DNA of 64,000 bases. It comes from Algiphilus aromaticivorans DG1253 (GTDB lineage: Bacteria; Pseudomonadota; Gammaproteobacteria; Nevskiales; Nevskiaceae). A program made the position numbers and the translations under genes. Below, piece after piece: positions 7,662 through 16,363 of this stretch; within the stretch, counting starts at the first letter, position 1, and each line of letters begins with the position of its first letter. The DNA lies in NCBI RefSeq assembly GCF_000733765.1, contig NZ_JPOG01000001.1, positions 1,178,001 to 1,242,000 on the forward strand, written 5' to 3'. Below the pieces are notes generated by a model. It made no database searches and was not told the DNA's origin. It was given only the letters and a program-made list of their open reading frames with translations.

Positions 7662-9044
7662 ATGACCATCACAAGAACATGCGCACGCATGTTAGCCATC
7701 TCGGTCGCCTTAGCGGTCGCAGCATGTGGCTCGGAGGGGCAGGACGCCGGGGCGCCAGTTCAGCAGACGAGCTTGGCCGCGCCGTCAGAGAGCCAACCGC
7801 TCATTGTGGCGACACGCAACGCTGCCACCAGCTACATGATCGATCGCAACGAACAGCCTATCGGTCCGGAGTTCGATCGAGTCACCGCCTTTGCCGAGGC
7901 GCAGGGTTGGCGCTTGCAGTGGGAAGTCCGCAGCTCCACCGCCGGGGTTCTGGAGGCACTGGTGCACGGTAAGGCGCATCTGGCTGCCGCAGGCCTGTCG
8001 CGTACGCCGCAGCGCGACGAGCGCTTCGTGGCGAGCCGCTCCTATCGCAAGGTTAATGAGCAACTGGTCTGTCAGCGAGGCAGCGTGCACGCCGATAGTC
8101 TTGCTGACTTGCCCGACGACGTGATCGTTCGCGTAGCAGCGCATACCAGCTATGCCGAGGCTCTCGGTGAATTGCAGGAAGAGGGAGTGGGGCCGAGCTT
8201 CGAGCTTACGGACGCCATGGGCACCGAGCGGCTGCTACAGGAAGTCGCGAAGACCGGTGCGATATGTACGGTGGGCGATTCCACCATCGTGGCCGTCAAT
8301 CGGCGCGTCTTCCCGAATCTGGATGTGGTGCTCACCATTGGCGAGCCGCGCGAGCTGGTGTGGTACGCGCATCCGGCTCATGAGGGTCTGGCCGAGACGG
8401 CTTCGAGCTGGATGCAAAGCGAGGAGGCGGCCAGCGTCGCGCAGCGCATCGATCATCGCTACTACGACTACATTGCCGAGTTCGACTTCGTCGATCTGCG
8501 CGCGCTGAGTCGCAGCGTTGTGAGCAAGCTCCCGAAATATCAGCCCTTGTTCGAGGAAGCGGCGCGCAACACGGAATTCGCGCCCGACCTGCTTGCAGCG
8601 CTCTCGTACCAGGAATCGCACTGGAACCCGGAGGCGAAGAGCCCGACCGGCGTGCGCGGCATCATGATGCTGACCCAGGCCACGGCAAAGGAGCAGGGCG
8701 TCGACGATCGCCTCGATCCGGAGCAGGCCATCCCCGGCGGCGCGCGCTATCTGGCATGGCAGCGCAACCGGCTCCCCGAAGAAATCTCCGAGCCGGACCG
8801 GAGCTATCTGGCGCTGGCTGCCTACAACATCGGCCGCGGGCATCTGCTCGACGCCCGCCGTCTGGCGCGCAGGCTCGGGCGTGATCCCGATTCCTGGGCG
8901 GAGATGCGCGAGGTGCTGCCGCTGCTCACCGAGCCGAACTATTACAAGGATCTGCGCTATGGCTACGCGCGCGGCTACGAGCCGGTGCACTACGTGCAGC
9001 GCATCCGCAACTACCGCGACGTCATCTCCGTGCACTTCGACTAA
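7662..9044 (+). CDS. mltF: Membrane-bound lytic murein transglycosylase F
   Basis: Outer-membrane lipoprotein of 460 residues that cleaves peptidoglycan to 1,6-anhydro products. It has a signal peptide with lipobox VAAC (Cys22). An SBP-3-like periplasmic binding domain spans about 45-265, and a C-terminal SLT domain about 290-450. The catalytic Glu is in YQESHWNP (Glu318), followed by SPTGVRGIMMLT, AAYNIGRGH and the terminal YVQRIRNY motif. The ATG at 7662 was chosen because a purine-rich GGGGGA site lies about 10 bp upstream and the signal peptide starts there. The gene is divergent from fxsA. Confidence 0.95.
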   Translation: MTITRTCARMLAISVALAVAACGSEGQDAGAPVQQTSLAAPSESQPLIVATRNAATSYMIDRNEQPIGPEFDRVTAFAEAQGWRLQWEVRSSTAGVLEALVHGKAHLAAAGLSRTPQRDERFVASRSYRKVNEQLVCQRGSVHADSLADLPDDVIVRVAAHTSYAEALGELQEEGVGPSFELTDAMGTERLLQEVAKTGAICTVGDSTIVAVNRRVFPNLDVVLTIGEPRELVWYAHPAHEGLAETASSWMQSEEAASVAQRIDHRYYDYIAEFDFVDLRALSRSVVSKLPKYQPLFEEAARNTEFAPDLLAALSYQESHWNPEAKSPTGVRGIMMLTQATAKEQGVDDRLDPEQAIPGGARYLAWQRNRLPEEISEPDRSYLALAAYNIGRGHLLDARRLARRLGRDPDSWAEMREVLPLLTEPNYYKDLRYGYARGYEPVHYVQRIRNYRDVISVHFD

Positions 9045-9076
9045 AGGTCTCCGCACAACATCGCTTGTGATATCTA

Positions 9077-9099
9077 CTTGAGAGCCTCGGGTGCTCAAG
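9077..9099 (+). terminator. Possible hairpin after mltF
   Basis: CTTGAG (9077-9082) and CTCAAG (9094-9099) form a 6-bp stem, with a further CC/GG pairing possible inside. It lies 33 bp after the mltF stop. No T-tract follows, so intrinsic termination is doubtful. The rest of the 9045-9200 gap shows nothing recognisable. Confidence 0.25.
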
Positions 9100-9200
9100 A
9101 TGGCGACGGTAGCGGGTGCGCCGAGTTCTCCAAACTGTCATCTAATCTTCATCATCGGCCGCGACACTCCGCGCCTTTGAATTAACGGGTTGGGGCGCGA

Positions 9201-10709
9201 GTGAAGGATCGAGGCCTGATGCCGGCCATGCGGCGCCGGCAGATGTTGCGCGCGGGAACAGGTGCGGGTGCCACGCTCTTGCTGCCACCGCTGTTGGGTG
9301 GCTGTGGTGGCAGCGAATCTGCCGAGGGCTCGGCAGGGGCCGTGAATGAGGAGGCGCGCGATATCGGTGGCTTCAGTGAGGCCGGTGAGCCGCTACCGCG
9401 CGGCATCCACGTCAGCTTCAGCGACGATCCGCGCAGTACGCGCACGCTCACCTGGTTCACCGACACGACGCGCGATCCCGGCACGATGATCGAGTACGGT
9501 CCGGTAACGCCGGATATGGACGCCGAGGCGATCCGCAATGCCCCATTTCCGGCGCGTGCCAAGGGCGACGTCGATCCCGTCTTCGACGTCGACGCGCTCA
9601 CGCATCGCGTGGTCGCGCATGGGCTCGATCCGGAGCTACCCGTGCGCTACCGCGTCGGCGGCCCCGGCGCTTGGTCAAGCGTGCGCGTGTTGCGCGCCGC
9701 ACCGCCCAAGCCGGATCGCTTCCGCTTCTGCCACTTCGGGGACTCGGGGGTTACGGCGCCCGCCGCCTGGGTGCGCGATGGCGTCATGGATATGGCGCCG
9801 GATTTCCTGATCGTTGCCGGCGACCTTTCCTACGCCGATGGCAATCAGCCGGTCTGGGACGAATGGTTTCAGCAGATGCAGCCGCTACTGGCGGGCACAC
9901 CGATGATGGCCAGTCCCGGCAATCACGAGAACAAGGATGCCAACGGTCGCGGTTATCTCTCGCGCACAACGCATTTCTCGCCGCCGGGCTCGCGCGGCTG
10001 GTACAGCTTCGATTACGGGCGCGTGCATTTCGTCGCCTCTACCGGTGGCGCCTTCGTCGCCGACCTGCGCCTACCGGTGGAGATCCTCTGGCTTGAGCAG
10101 GATCTTGCGCGTGCAGCGCTGCGTCGTGCGGCGGGCGAGATCGACTTCATCATCTTCTTCAACCATTTTACGGTCTGGACCGATCAGGAAGGTCGTGGCC
10201 CCAACGATCCGCTGCTGGTGACACTGCTCGAGCAGATCGTCCTGCGCTACGGCGTCGATCTGCTCGTGGTCGGCCACGACCACATCTATCAGCGCTCGCA
10301 CCGGATGGCCTATGGACGCCAGGCCGAGAACGGCTATGTGCAGGTGACGCAGGGCGCCGGTGGCAAGTCCATGCGCGGCTTCGATCCCATCAGCGACTGG
10401 TCCGCCGTCGCCGAGCGCCGCTTCAGCTTCTGCGAGTACGAGGTCGAGCCCGAGCACATCACGCTGCGCACCTGGGCGGTGGACGATGCCGACAACCAGC
10501 GTGGGCAGGGGCTCGAGTTGATTGACGAGTTGAGCATCGGCCTGCGCAACATGCTTTTGCGCAACAAGGCGGCGCAAACGCCGCGCCAGCGCGGTGAGTT
10601 GCTTTCGGACATCGGAGCGATCGAGAGCAATACGCTCCGACGCAACCAGCGCCCTTGCCCTTCCGATCATCATCACCATCATTTCCAGCGCAGGCCGCGG
10701 CCCGGCTGA
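9201..10709 (+). CDS. Purple acid phosphatase-like metallophosphoesterase lipoprotein
   Basis: Exported dinuclear-metal phosphatase of 502 residues. The N-terminus has RRRQMLRAG followed by a hydrophobic run and lipobox LLGGC (Cys35), compatible with Tat export and lipidation. A fibronectin-like domain (about 65-175) precedes the catalytic domain with the five metal-binding blocks in order: GDSG, GDLSYADG, GNHE, NHFTVW and GHDHIYQRSH. This order and the N-terminal domain match the purple acid phosphatase group. The last residues include a run of five histidines after PSD. The natural substrate is unknown. The gene stands alone between mltF and a convergent MFS gene. Confidence 0.85.
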   Translation: MKDRGLMPAMRRRQMLRAGTGAGATLLLPPLLGGCGGSESAEGSAGAVNEEARDIGGFSEAGEPLPRGIHVSFSDDPRSTRTLTWFTDTTRDPGTMIEYGPVTPDMDAEAIRNAPFPARAKGDVDPVFDVDALTHRVVAHGLDPELPVRYRVGGPGAWSSVRVLRAAPPKPDRFRFCHFGDSGVTAPAAWVRDGVMDMAPDFLIVAGDLSYADGNQPVWDEWFQQMQPLLAGTPMMASPGNHENKDANGRGYLSRTTHFSPPGSRGWYSFDYGRVHFVASTGGAFVADLRLPVEILWLEQDLARAALRRAAGEIDFIIFFNHFTVWTDQEGRGPNDPLLVTLLEQIVLRYGVDLLVVGHDHIYQRSHRMAYGRQAENGYVQVTQGAGGKSMRGFDPISDWSAVAERRFSFCEYEVEPEHITLRTWAVDDADNQRGQGLELIDELSIGLRNMLLRNKAAQTPRQRGELLSDIGAIESNTLRRNQRPCPSDHHHHHFQRRPRPG

Positions 10710-10739
10710 GGCCGAGTGGTGCGTGGCTGGCTGCTCGGC

Positions 10740-12071
10740 CTAGCGCGGCTCACGCCAGGCTTCGGCGACGGCCTCGCCGCGCGCCGTGTCAAGCCGTGCC
10801 GTCGCCACCAGCGCGGCGCCGAAGAGCAGGATGCAGAAGACGATGGCGTCGGCCAGGCCGAAGGCCAGCTGGATCAGGCCGAGGCCGATCATGCCGAAGA
10901 CGGCCGCCAGCTTGGAGACCATACCCCAGATGCCGAACATTTCGGCCGCCTTGCTGCGCGGGGTGAGCACGCCCACCAGCGCGCGACCGGCCGACTGCGA
11001 CGAGCCCAGACTCAGCCCGGACAGCACGCCGGCAAAGAGGAAGACGTACTGCGCCTCCCAGACCAGCCCGAAGGCCGCGTTGGCCCAGTCGGTGAGCGCG
11101 CGGGTCTGCCAGATGGCGGCGATGGCGGCGATCCAGAGTAGGAGTGTCGCGATGTAGACCGGCTTGGCGCCGACCCGGCTCTGCAGGAAGCCGAAGGCGA
11201 TGGCGCCGACGGTGGCCGTGATCTGCACGGTGACGAACATCGCCACGCGCACCGATTCGTCCCAGCCGATGATCTGTGCGCCATAGATGAAGGCGAAGCT
11301 GATGACGATGTAGATGCCGGCCATGACGAAAAAGACCGAGACCATCAGCCAGCTCAGGTCGCGGAAGCCACCGAGTCCGCGCACGGTGGCGTACACCCGC
11401 GCCACGCCGAGCGCCGTCCACGACTGACCGGCCGGCACGCGGCTGGCGCGGCCCCGCTCGCGCAGGAAGACGAAGGTGGGGATGGCGGCGACGAGGAAGA
11501 AGACCGCCGCGAAGGGGCCGACCCAGCGAATGGTGTCGAAATTCTCGGCCGTGACCTCGCCGAGAAACAGCAGGGCGAAGGCGGTGGCAACCAGGCCACC
11601 GATGTAGCCCATGCCCCAGCCTATCCCCGAGATCCAGCCCAGCGCGCGTGCCGGGCCCAGGCCGGGCAGGAAGGCCGAGATGAAACTCTCCCCGACGCCG
11701 TAGCAGAAGTTCGACAGTACGATCAGCAGCACGCCCAGCCAGACCATGCCCGGCTCCACCCAGTAGAGCATGGCGGTGGTCAGCACGGTGCCGACATAGC
11801 TGGCGAAGAGGAAGCGCTTGCGCGTGCGTGTGGCATCCATGACCGCGCCAGCCAGTGGCGCCGCGACCACCACCATCAGCGAACTGATCGCCAGCGCCAG
11901 GCTCCACAGAAGATTGCCCCAGCGGTAGTCCGGCGCGTCTCCGACGATGACGCGTGTGAACAGATCGCCGTAGATCACCGTGATGATCAGCAGCGTATAG
12001 GCCTGATTGGCGAAATCGAACATGCCCCAGCCGGCGATCTCGCGGGCGGGGGCGATCTTGCGCGTCACCAT
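10740..12071 (-). CDS. UMF1/Atg22-type MFS transporter
   Basis: Major facilitator protein of 443 residues with about 12 hydrophobic segments. The N-terminal block AGWGMFDFANQAY is the signature of the UMF1 (Atg22-like) subfamily, whose eukaryotic members export amino acids from vacuoles. The loop between helices 2 and 3 has DATRTRKRFLF, a variant of the MFS A-loop. The substrate in bacteria is unknown. The gene is divergent from a small lipoprotein gene and converges on the phosphatase with a 30-bp gap. Confidence 0.85.
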   Translation of the reverse strand: MVTRKIAPAREIAGWGMFDFANQAYTLLIITVIYGDLFTRVIVGDAPDYRWGNLLWSLALAISSLMVVVAAPLAGAVMDATRTRKRFLFASYVGTVLTTAMLYWVEPGMVWLGVLLIVLSNFCYGVGESFISAFLPGLGPARALGWISGIGWGMGYIGGLVATAFALLFLGEVTAENFDTIRWVGPFAAVFFLVAAIPTFVFLRERGRASRVPAGQSWTALGVARVYATVRGLGGFRDLSWLMVSVFFVMAGIYIVISFAFIYGAQIIGWDESVRVAMFVTVQITATVGAIAFGFLQSRVGAKPVYIATLLLWIAAIAAIWQTRALTDWANAAFGLVWEAQYVFLFAGVLSGLSLGSSQSAGRALVGVLTPRSKAAEMFGIWGMVSKLAAVFGMIGLGLIQLAFGLADAIVFCILLFGAALVATARLDTARGEAVAEAWREPR

Positions 12072-12203
12072 GCGGGGTTTCCGGGGCTGTGAACGGAGGG
12101 TGGCCGCCCGCTCAGTGGCGGTTCACCGCAGGCTGCTAGCTTAGCGGCTGTGACTGGCGCGCATTGCGCGGCCGGTCCTGTCGTCAATCAACAAGGAGTT
12201 GTC

Positions 12204-12440
12204 ATGCGTATTCATCATCTGCTCGCGATTTCCGCCCTGGCCACCTTTGGGCTCGCCGCCTGTAGCGAGGACAAGTCCTCAATGGAAAAGGCCCAGGATT
12301 CGGCGCAGGAAGCCATGGAAGAGAGCGGCGAAGCCATGGAACACACTGGCGACGCGATGCGCGAGGGCGCCGAAGACATGAAGAAGGACGCCGAAGAGGC
12401 CATGCAGGACGACGAGAACGGCAGCAGCAGCGGCTACTGA
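12204..12440 (+). CDS. Small Ala/Glu/Met-rich lipoprotein
   Basis: Secreted lipoprotein of 78 residues with a signal peptide and lipobox LAAC (Cys19). The mature part is almost entirely acidic amphipathic helix with a loose repeat of about 11 residues (EAMEES GEAMEHTGDAM style) and ends in a Ser/Gly tail. The ATG at 12204 follows a good AAGGAG site at about 8 bp, so the longer upstream frame is not used. It resembles small stress-type lipoproteins of gammaproteobacteria, and no function can be assigned. Its stop overlaps the convergent PHP-domain gene by 7 bp. Confidence 0.75.
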   Translation: MRIHHLLAISALATFGLAACSEDKSSMEKAQDSAQEAMEESGEAMEHTGDAMREGAEDMKKDAEEAMQDDENGSSSGY

Positions 12441-13390
12441 GGGCGCCGCTCCGCTGCCGCCGGGGGCGTTGCCTGCGGCCAGCGCGGGTGCGTCCAAACC
12501 GGCGGCAGTCCTTCCGGCAGCCGGGGCAGCGTGCCGAGTCGGATCCAGCGCTGCTCGGGGTCGTGAAAATCCGATCCGCTGGAGGCGTACAGCCCGCATT
12601 CGCGGGCGGTACCGAGCAGCCGGGCGGTGGCATCCGGGTCGCGCGCCGTGGTACTGATCTCGAGGGCGTCGCCGTCGGCCTCGACGAAAGCCCGGAGGAT
12701 GCGGTCACGCCCGCTGTGTGTCTTGGCGTAGCGCAGCGGGTGGGCGAGCACGGCGATGCCGCCGGCGGCGTGCAGCGCCGTAACCGCTTCCGCCATGCTC
12801 GGCCACTCGGCACGTACCGCCGCACCGCGACCGTCCGCCAGATGCGTGCGAAAGGCGCGCTTGAGATCGCGCGCAACGCCGCTGGCTACCAGCAGCCGCG
12901 CGAAATGGGTGCGCGTCAGGCGGTCATGTCCGGCCAGATCGCGGCAGCGCGCCAATGCGTTGTGCACGCCGGCGGCCTCCAGCTTGGCGGCGATCGCTTC
13001 GGCGCGTGCCTGCCTGAGCGCGTGAATTCGCGTCAGAAGCTGCTGCAGCGACGGTGCCTGCGCGTCGAAGGCTAGGCCGACGATGTGGATGGTGATGCCA
13101 CGATAGGTGCAGGACAGCTCGACGCCGTCAATCAGCTGCGCGTCATGCTGCTTCGCCGCTGCCCGCGCCTCGGGCAGACCGGCGACCGTGTCGTGGTCGG
13201 TCAGCGCGACGTGGCGCAGCCCCGCCTCGGCCGCCCGTGCCAGCAATGCGGTGGGTGACAGCACGCCGTCAGAGGCGTGCGAATGCATGTGCAGGTCGAC
13301 GCCGCCGGGCGCCGGCGCACTTGGGTGCACCGGCGCATCGGGGGACGCTTGTGCTTCGGCGATGATCAGTTGCCCGCGTTCTTCAGCCAC
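12434..13390 (-). CDS. rnm: PHP-domain 5'-3' exoribonuclease RNase AM (TrpH/YciV-like)
   Basis: PHP-family metal-dependent hydrolase of up to 318 residues. The PHP motifs appear in order: LHMHSHASDG (trinuclear-metal His cluster, near residue 33), LTDHDT (about 63), GVELSC (about 90), a central VLAHPLR (about 215), and SGSDFHDP (about 270). E. coli YciV (RNase AM) trims 5' ends of rRNAs and degrades short RNAs. The start is uncertain: the GTG at 13390 lies inside the end of the upstream dehydrogenase gene (25-bp overlap) and has no clear ribosome site. An internal GTG about 20 codons later would still keep the whole domain. Confidence 0.85.
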   Translation of the reverse strand: MAEERGQLIIAEAQASPDAPVHPSAPAPGGVDLHMHSHASDGVLSPTALLARAAEAGLRHVALTDHDTVAGLPEARAAAKQHDAQLIDGVELSCTYRGITIHIVGLAFDAQAPSLQQLLTRIHALRQARAEAIAAKLEAAGVHNALARCRDLAGHDRLTRTHFARLLVASGVARDLKRAFRTHLADGRGAAVRAEWPSMAEAVTALHAAGGIAVLAHPLRYAKTHSGRDRILRAFVEADGDALEISTTARDPDATARLLGTARECGLYASSGSDFHDPEQRWIRLGTLPRLPEGLPPVWTHPRWPQATPPAAAERRPQ

Positions 13391-15576
13391 TCGAGGAAGG
13401 ATACGCCGACACCCACGACCGCGGCGGCGGCGTCGTAGCTCATCAGCTTGAAGCGCTGCCAGAGTGTTCCCTCTCCCTGCTGCCGGTCCAGCTCCTGGTG
13501 CCCCAGCTCGATGAGATAGGCATGGACGGCCATGGCCTCATCCTTGGTCATGGTGCCGTCGAAGCCGGGCATGCCCTCATCCTTCTGGCTGCCGCCCAGC
13601 ACGATGCCGAGAAAGTTGCGGTGCGTGGCTGCATCCATGGTGCGCAGGTCGGCGATGTTGGGATGGCCGATAGCGCGGGGCCCGTGGCAGTAGACGCAGT
13701 AGTAGTGGTACAGCTGATTGCCCTTGGCCAGCGTCTTCTTGTCAGCGACTTGCTCGGGGGGCTCGGGGGTACGCTTCTGGCGCAGGACTTCCGGCAGAAC
13801 GCCCGGCCCGTCCAGCTTGAAGGTCAGCAGGCGTCCCTGCGTCGAAGGCTCCTCCAGGGTATTGCTGGCGAAACCGAAGGACATGCCGAAGGCACCGCCC
13901 CAGCCGACGAGAATGCTGACGTACTGCTCGCCGTCGATCGTGTAGGTGACAGGCGAGCCGATGATGCCCTGCTGGGCATTGAAGGACCACAGCTGCTCGC
14001 CGCTGGCGGCGTCGATGGCGCGGACCTCGCCACGGCCGGTGCCGTCAAAGACGAGCCCGCCGCCGGTGCACAGCGCGCCGCTGTTCCAGGGGCTGCCGGC
14101 GTCCGCGCGCCAGACTTCCTTCTGCGCCTGCGGATCCCAGGCTAGTAGGAAGCCCGCCGCCATGGCCGAGCCCACCTTGCTGACCAGCTCGGCATCCATC
14201 CAGGGTGGCACGGTAATGTCCTTCATGACATCCATGCCGACGTTCCAGAACTCGGGCTGGTACTCGAAGCCTTCCTCGGCACGGTAGATCATGGCGAGCT
14301 GGCGCGCCGGGATGTAGACGTAGCCGGTATCCCGCGAGTAGCACATCGGCTGCCAGTTGTGCCCGCCCATGGGCGAGGGGAACTGATAGACGGGGCCTTC
14401 GCGGTAGTCATTGTCGGTTTCGATGGGCCGGCCGGTTTGCATGTCGATGCCCTCGGCCCAGGAGACCGGGACATAGTTCTCGGCCGACAGCAGCTCGCCG
14501 GTTTTTCGGTCGAGCACGTAGAAGAAGCCGTTCTTAGGCGCCTGCATGATGACGTCACGCGGCTCGCCGTTGATCTCCAGCTCGGCGAGGATCAGGTGCT
14601 GCGTAGCGGTGTAGTCCCAGCCTTCGCCCGGGGTGGTCTGGTAGTGCCAGACGTACTCGCCGGTGTCCGGATCGAGCGCGACGATGGAGGAGAGGAAGAG
14701 ATTGTCGCCACCGGCCGGGCTGCGGATGTGCTTGTTCCAGGGCGTTCCGTTGCCGACACCGATGTAGAGAAGGTCGAGGTCCGGGTCGTAGGCCATTGAA
14801 TCCCATACGGTTCCTCCGCCACCAATCTCCCACCAGGGGCCGCCACCCCAGGTTTCCGCGGCTTTCTCCAGGATCGGGTTCTCGAAGGGTTCCTCGGGGT
14901 TGCCGGGTACGGTGTAGAAGCGCCAGAGCATCTCGCCGTCGTCGGCGTCGTAGGCGCTTATGTAGCCGCGCACGCCCAGTTCGCCGCCGCCGTTGCCGAT
15001 GAGGACCATGCCGTCCACGACGCGCGGGGCGCCGGTGATGCTGTACGGCCGGTCGAGGTCGATGGTGAGCTTGTCCCAGATGATCTCGCCATCTTCGGGA
15101 TCGAGGGCCACCAGCCGGCCGTCGATGGTGCCGACGAAGAGCTTGCCTTCCCAGACCGCCAGGCCGCGATTGACGACGTCACAGCACATGTACTTGGCGC
15201 GCGACTTGTCGACGTCGAGATCATTGCGCCACAGGATCCTGCCGCTGCGGCCGTCGACGGCGATTACTTCGCTGTATGTGCCCGTGAAGTAGAGCACGCC
15301 GTCGATGACCAGGGGCGTGGCCTCCAAGCCGCGCTTGGTGCCCAGGTCGGTGTACCAGGCCAGCCCAAGCTGGTCGACGTTGTCGCGATTGATGGCATCA
15401 AGCGGGCTGTAACGCTCCTCGGCGTAGTTGCGTCCGTGGGCGATCCAGTTTCCCGGCTCGCTGTCCGCGTTGATGATGCGCTCGGCATCGACGTCGAGAG
15501 AGGCGCTGGCGGGGGCGAGCGCGCAGGCGGCGATCAGGGCCGCGGCGAGCCGCAGCGGGAGGGTGGGGCGCGACAT
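13366..15576 (-). CDS. Type II quinohemoprotein alcohol dehydrogenase (PQQ, cytochrome c)
   Basis: Periplasmic alcohol dehydrogenase of 736 residues: signal peptide (about 1-25), an eight-bladed PQQ propeller (about 35-590) and a C-terminal cytochrome c domain. The vicinal disulfide pair is visible as MCCDVVNRG (about 130). Propeller tryptophan-docking repeats of the type AxD..TGE..W recur. The haem site is CVYCH (about 645) with a later Met ligand in GMPGF. Such enzymes oxidise primary alcohols in the periplasm and pass electrons to azurin or cytochromes. The start has a good AGGAG site. The haem domain is followed by an unusual 30-residue tail with a hydrophobic AAAAVVGVGVSF stretch. No pqq genes are in the window. 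Confidence 0.93.
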   Translation of the reverse strand: MSRPTLPLRLAAALIAACALAPASASLDVDAERIINADSEPGNWIAHGRNYAEERYSPLDAINRDNVDQLGLAWYTDLGTKRGLEATPLVIDGVLYFTGTYSEVIAVDGRSGRILWRNDLDVDKSRAKYMCCDVVNRGLAVWEGKLFVGTIDGRLVALDPEDGEIIWDKLTIDLDRPYSITGAPRVVDGMVLIGNGGGELGVRGYISAYDADDGEMLWRFYTVPGNPEEPFENPILEKAAETWGGGPWWEIGGGGTVWDSMAYDPDLDLLYIGVGNGTPWNKHIRSPAGGDNLFLSSIVALDPDTGEYVWHYQTTPGEGWDYTATQHLILAELEINGEPRDVIMQAPKNGFFYVLDRKTGELLSAENYVPVSWAEGIDMQTGRPIETDNDYREGPVYQFPSPMGGHNWQPMCYSRDTGYVYIPARQLAMIYRAEEGFEYQPEFWNVGMDVMKDITVPPWMDAELVSKVGSAMAAGFLLAWDPQAQKEVWRADAGSPWNSGALCTGGGLVFDGTGRGEVRAIDAASGEQLWSFNAQQGIIGSPVTYTIDGEQYVSILVGWGGAFGMSFGFASNTLEEPSTQGRLLTFKLDGPGVLPEVLRQKRTPEPPEQVADKKTLAKGNQLYHYYCVYCHGPRAIGHPNIADLRTMDAATHRNFLGIVLGGSQKDEGMPGFDGTMTKDEAMAVHAYLIELGHQELDRQQGEGTLWQRFKLMSYDAAAAVVGVGVSFLEWLKNAGN

Positions 15577-15626
15577 GAGGACGTGTCTCCTGCTTGTGCT
15601 TGCTATTTCTGTAGGAATCGTTTCAC

Positions 15627-15640
15627 TGAACGATCATTCA
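15627..15640. promoter_or_regulatory. Palindromic operator candidate upstream of the PQQ dehydrogenase
   Basis: TGAACGATCATTCA is palindromic at 12 of 14 positions and lies 51-64 bp upstream of the dehydrogenase start, in an AT-richer stretch where a promoter would sit. The form TGAAYGATCRTTCA is typical of TetR-family operators. The regulator is not encoded next to it, so the assignment is inference. Confidence 0.4.
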
Positions 15641-15673
15641 TTTATAGCACGGACGGGGGCTTTCGGGCAGCCC

Positions 15674-16336
15674 TCAGCCCAGAAGCTGATAGGGGCCACC
15701 GCGCTCCAGCGCGCGCTGATAGGCGGGCCGGGCCTGTGCGCGCTGGACGAAATCGGCGATGGCGGGCCGGTTTCCCTCGGTGCGCGCGCTCGCTGCTTCC
15801 AGCGGAAAGCTCATCAGAATGTCGGCGGCGCTCCAGCTGCTGCCCACGAAATGGCCGGTGCCCTGCAGCCGACCCTCGATGTAGTCGAGGTGCAGATCAA
15901 GCTGCGGGCCGAGGAAGCGCTTCATGACGTTGCCTTCGATGCCTCGCATAAGGGGTCGCATCAGCTTCGGCGCCTGCTTGGGCAGTTGGCCGAAGATCAG
16001 ACGCATGACCAGCAGCGGCATGATCGAACCCTCCGCGTAATGCAGCCACTGTCGGTAGTCCAGGAACTCGGCACTGTCGCGCGCCGGCGCTAGTGCGCCG
16101 TCGTCGAAGCGTTCGACGAGATACTCGACGATGGCGCCGGACTCGGCGATGACGGTGTCGCCGTCGCTGATTAGCGGTGACTTGCCGAGCGGATGCACGG
16201 CCTTGAGTTCGGGTGGGGCGAGCATCGTCTTCGTGTCGCGCTGGTAGCGGCGTACTTCGTAGTCGGCCCCGAGTTCCTCCAGTAGCCACAGAATGCGCTG
16301 CGAGCGCGAATTCTCAAGATGGTGGACGACGATCAT
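15674..16336 (-). CDS. Glutathione S-transferase family protein
   Basis: Cytosolic GST of 220 residues. An N-terminal thioredoxin-like domain (1-80) has the start IVVHHLENSRSQRILWLLEELG, the cis-Pro element KSPLISDGD (about 53-61) and the glutathione-binding ESGAIVEYL (about 65). An all-helical C-terminal domain (90-215) has the SAADILMSFPLE capping motif. The Ser in ENSRS may be the activating residue. The substrate is unknown. It is 27 bp downstream of the M14 peptidase gene on the same strand, so the two may share a transcript. Confidence 0.88.
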   Translation of the reverse strand: MIVVHHLENSRSQRILWLLEELGADYEVRRYQRDTKTMLAPPELKAVHPLGKSPLISDGDTVIAESGAIVEYLVERFDDGALAPARDSAEFLDYRQWLHYAEGSIMPLLVMRLIFGQLPKQAPKLMRPLMRGIEGNVMKRFLGPQLDLHLDYIEGRLQGTGHFVGSSWSAADILMSFPLEAASARTEGNRPAIADFVQRAQARPAYQRALERGGPYQLLG

Positions 16337-16363
16337 GCCTGCTCCCCTTCGTGTGCGATGGGC

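Noticed and set aside
10660-10709. His run at the end of the phosphatase as possible cloning-vector tag
   Set aside because: The codons are mixed CAT/CAC, the reading frame continues beyond the run, and the surroundings are normal chromosomal sequence.
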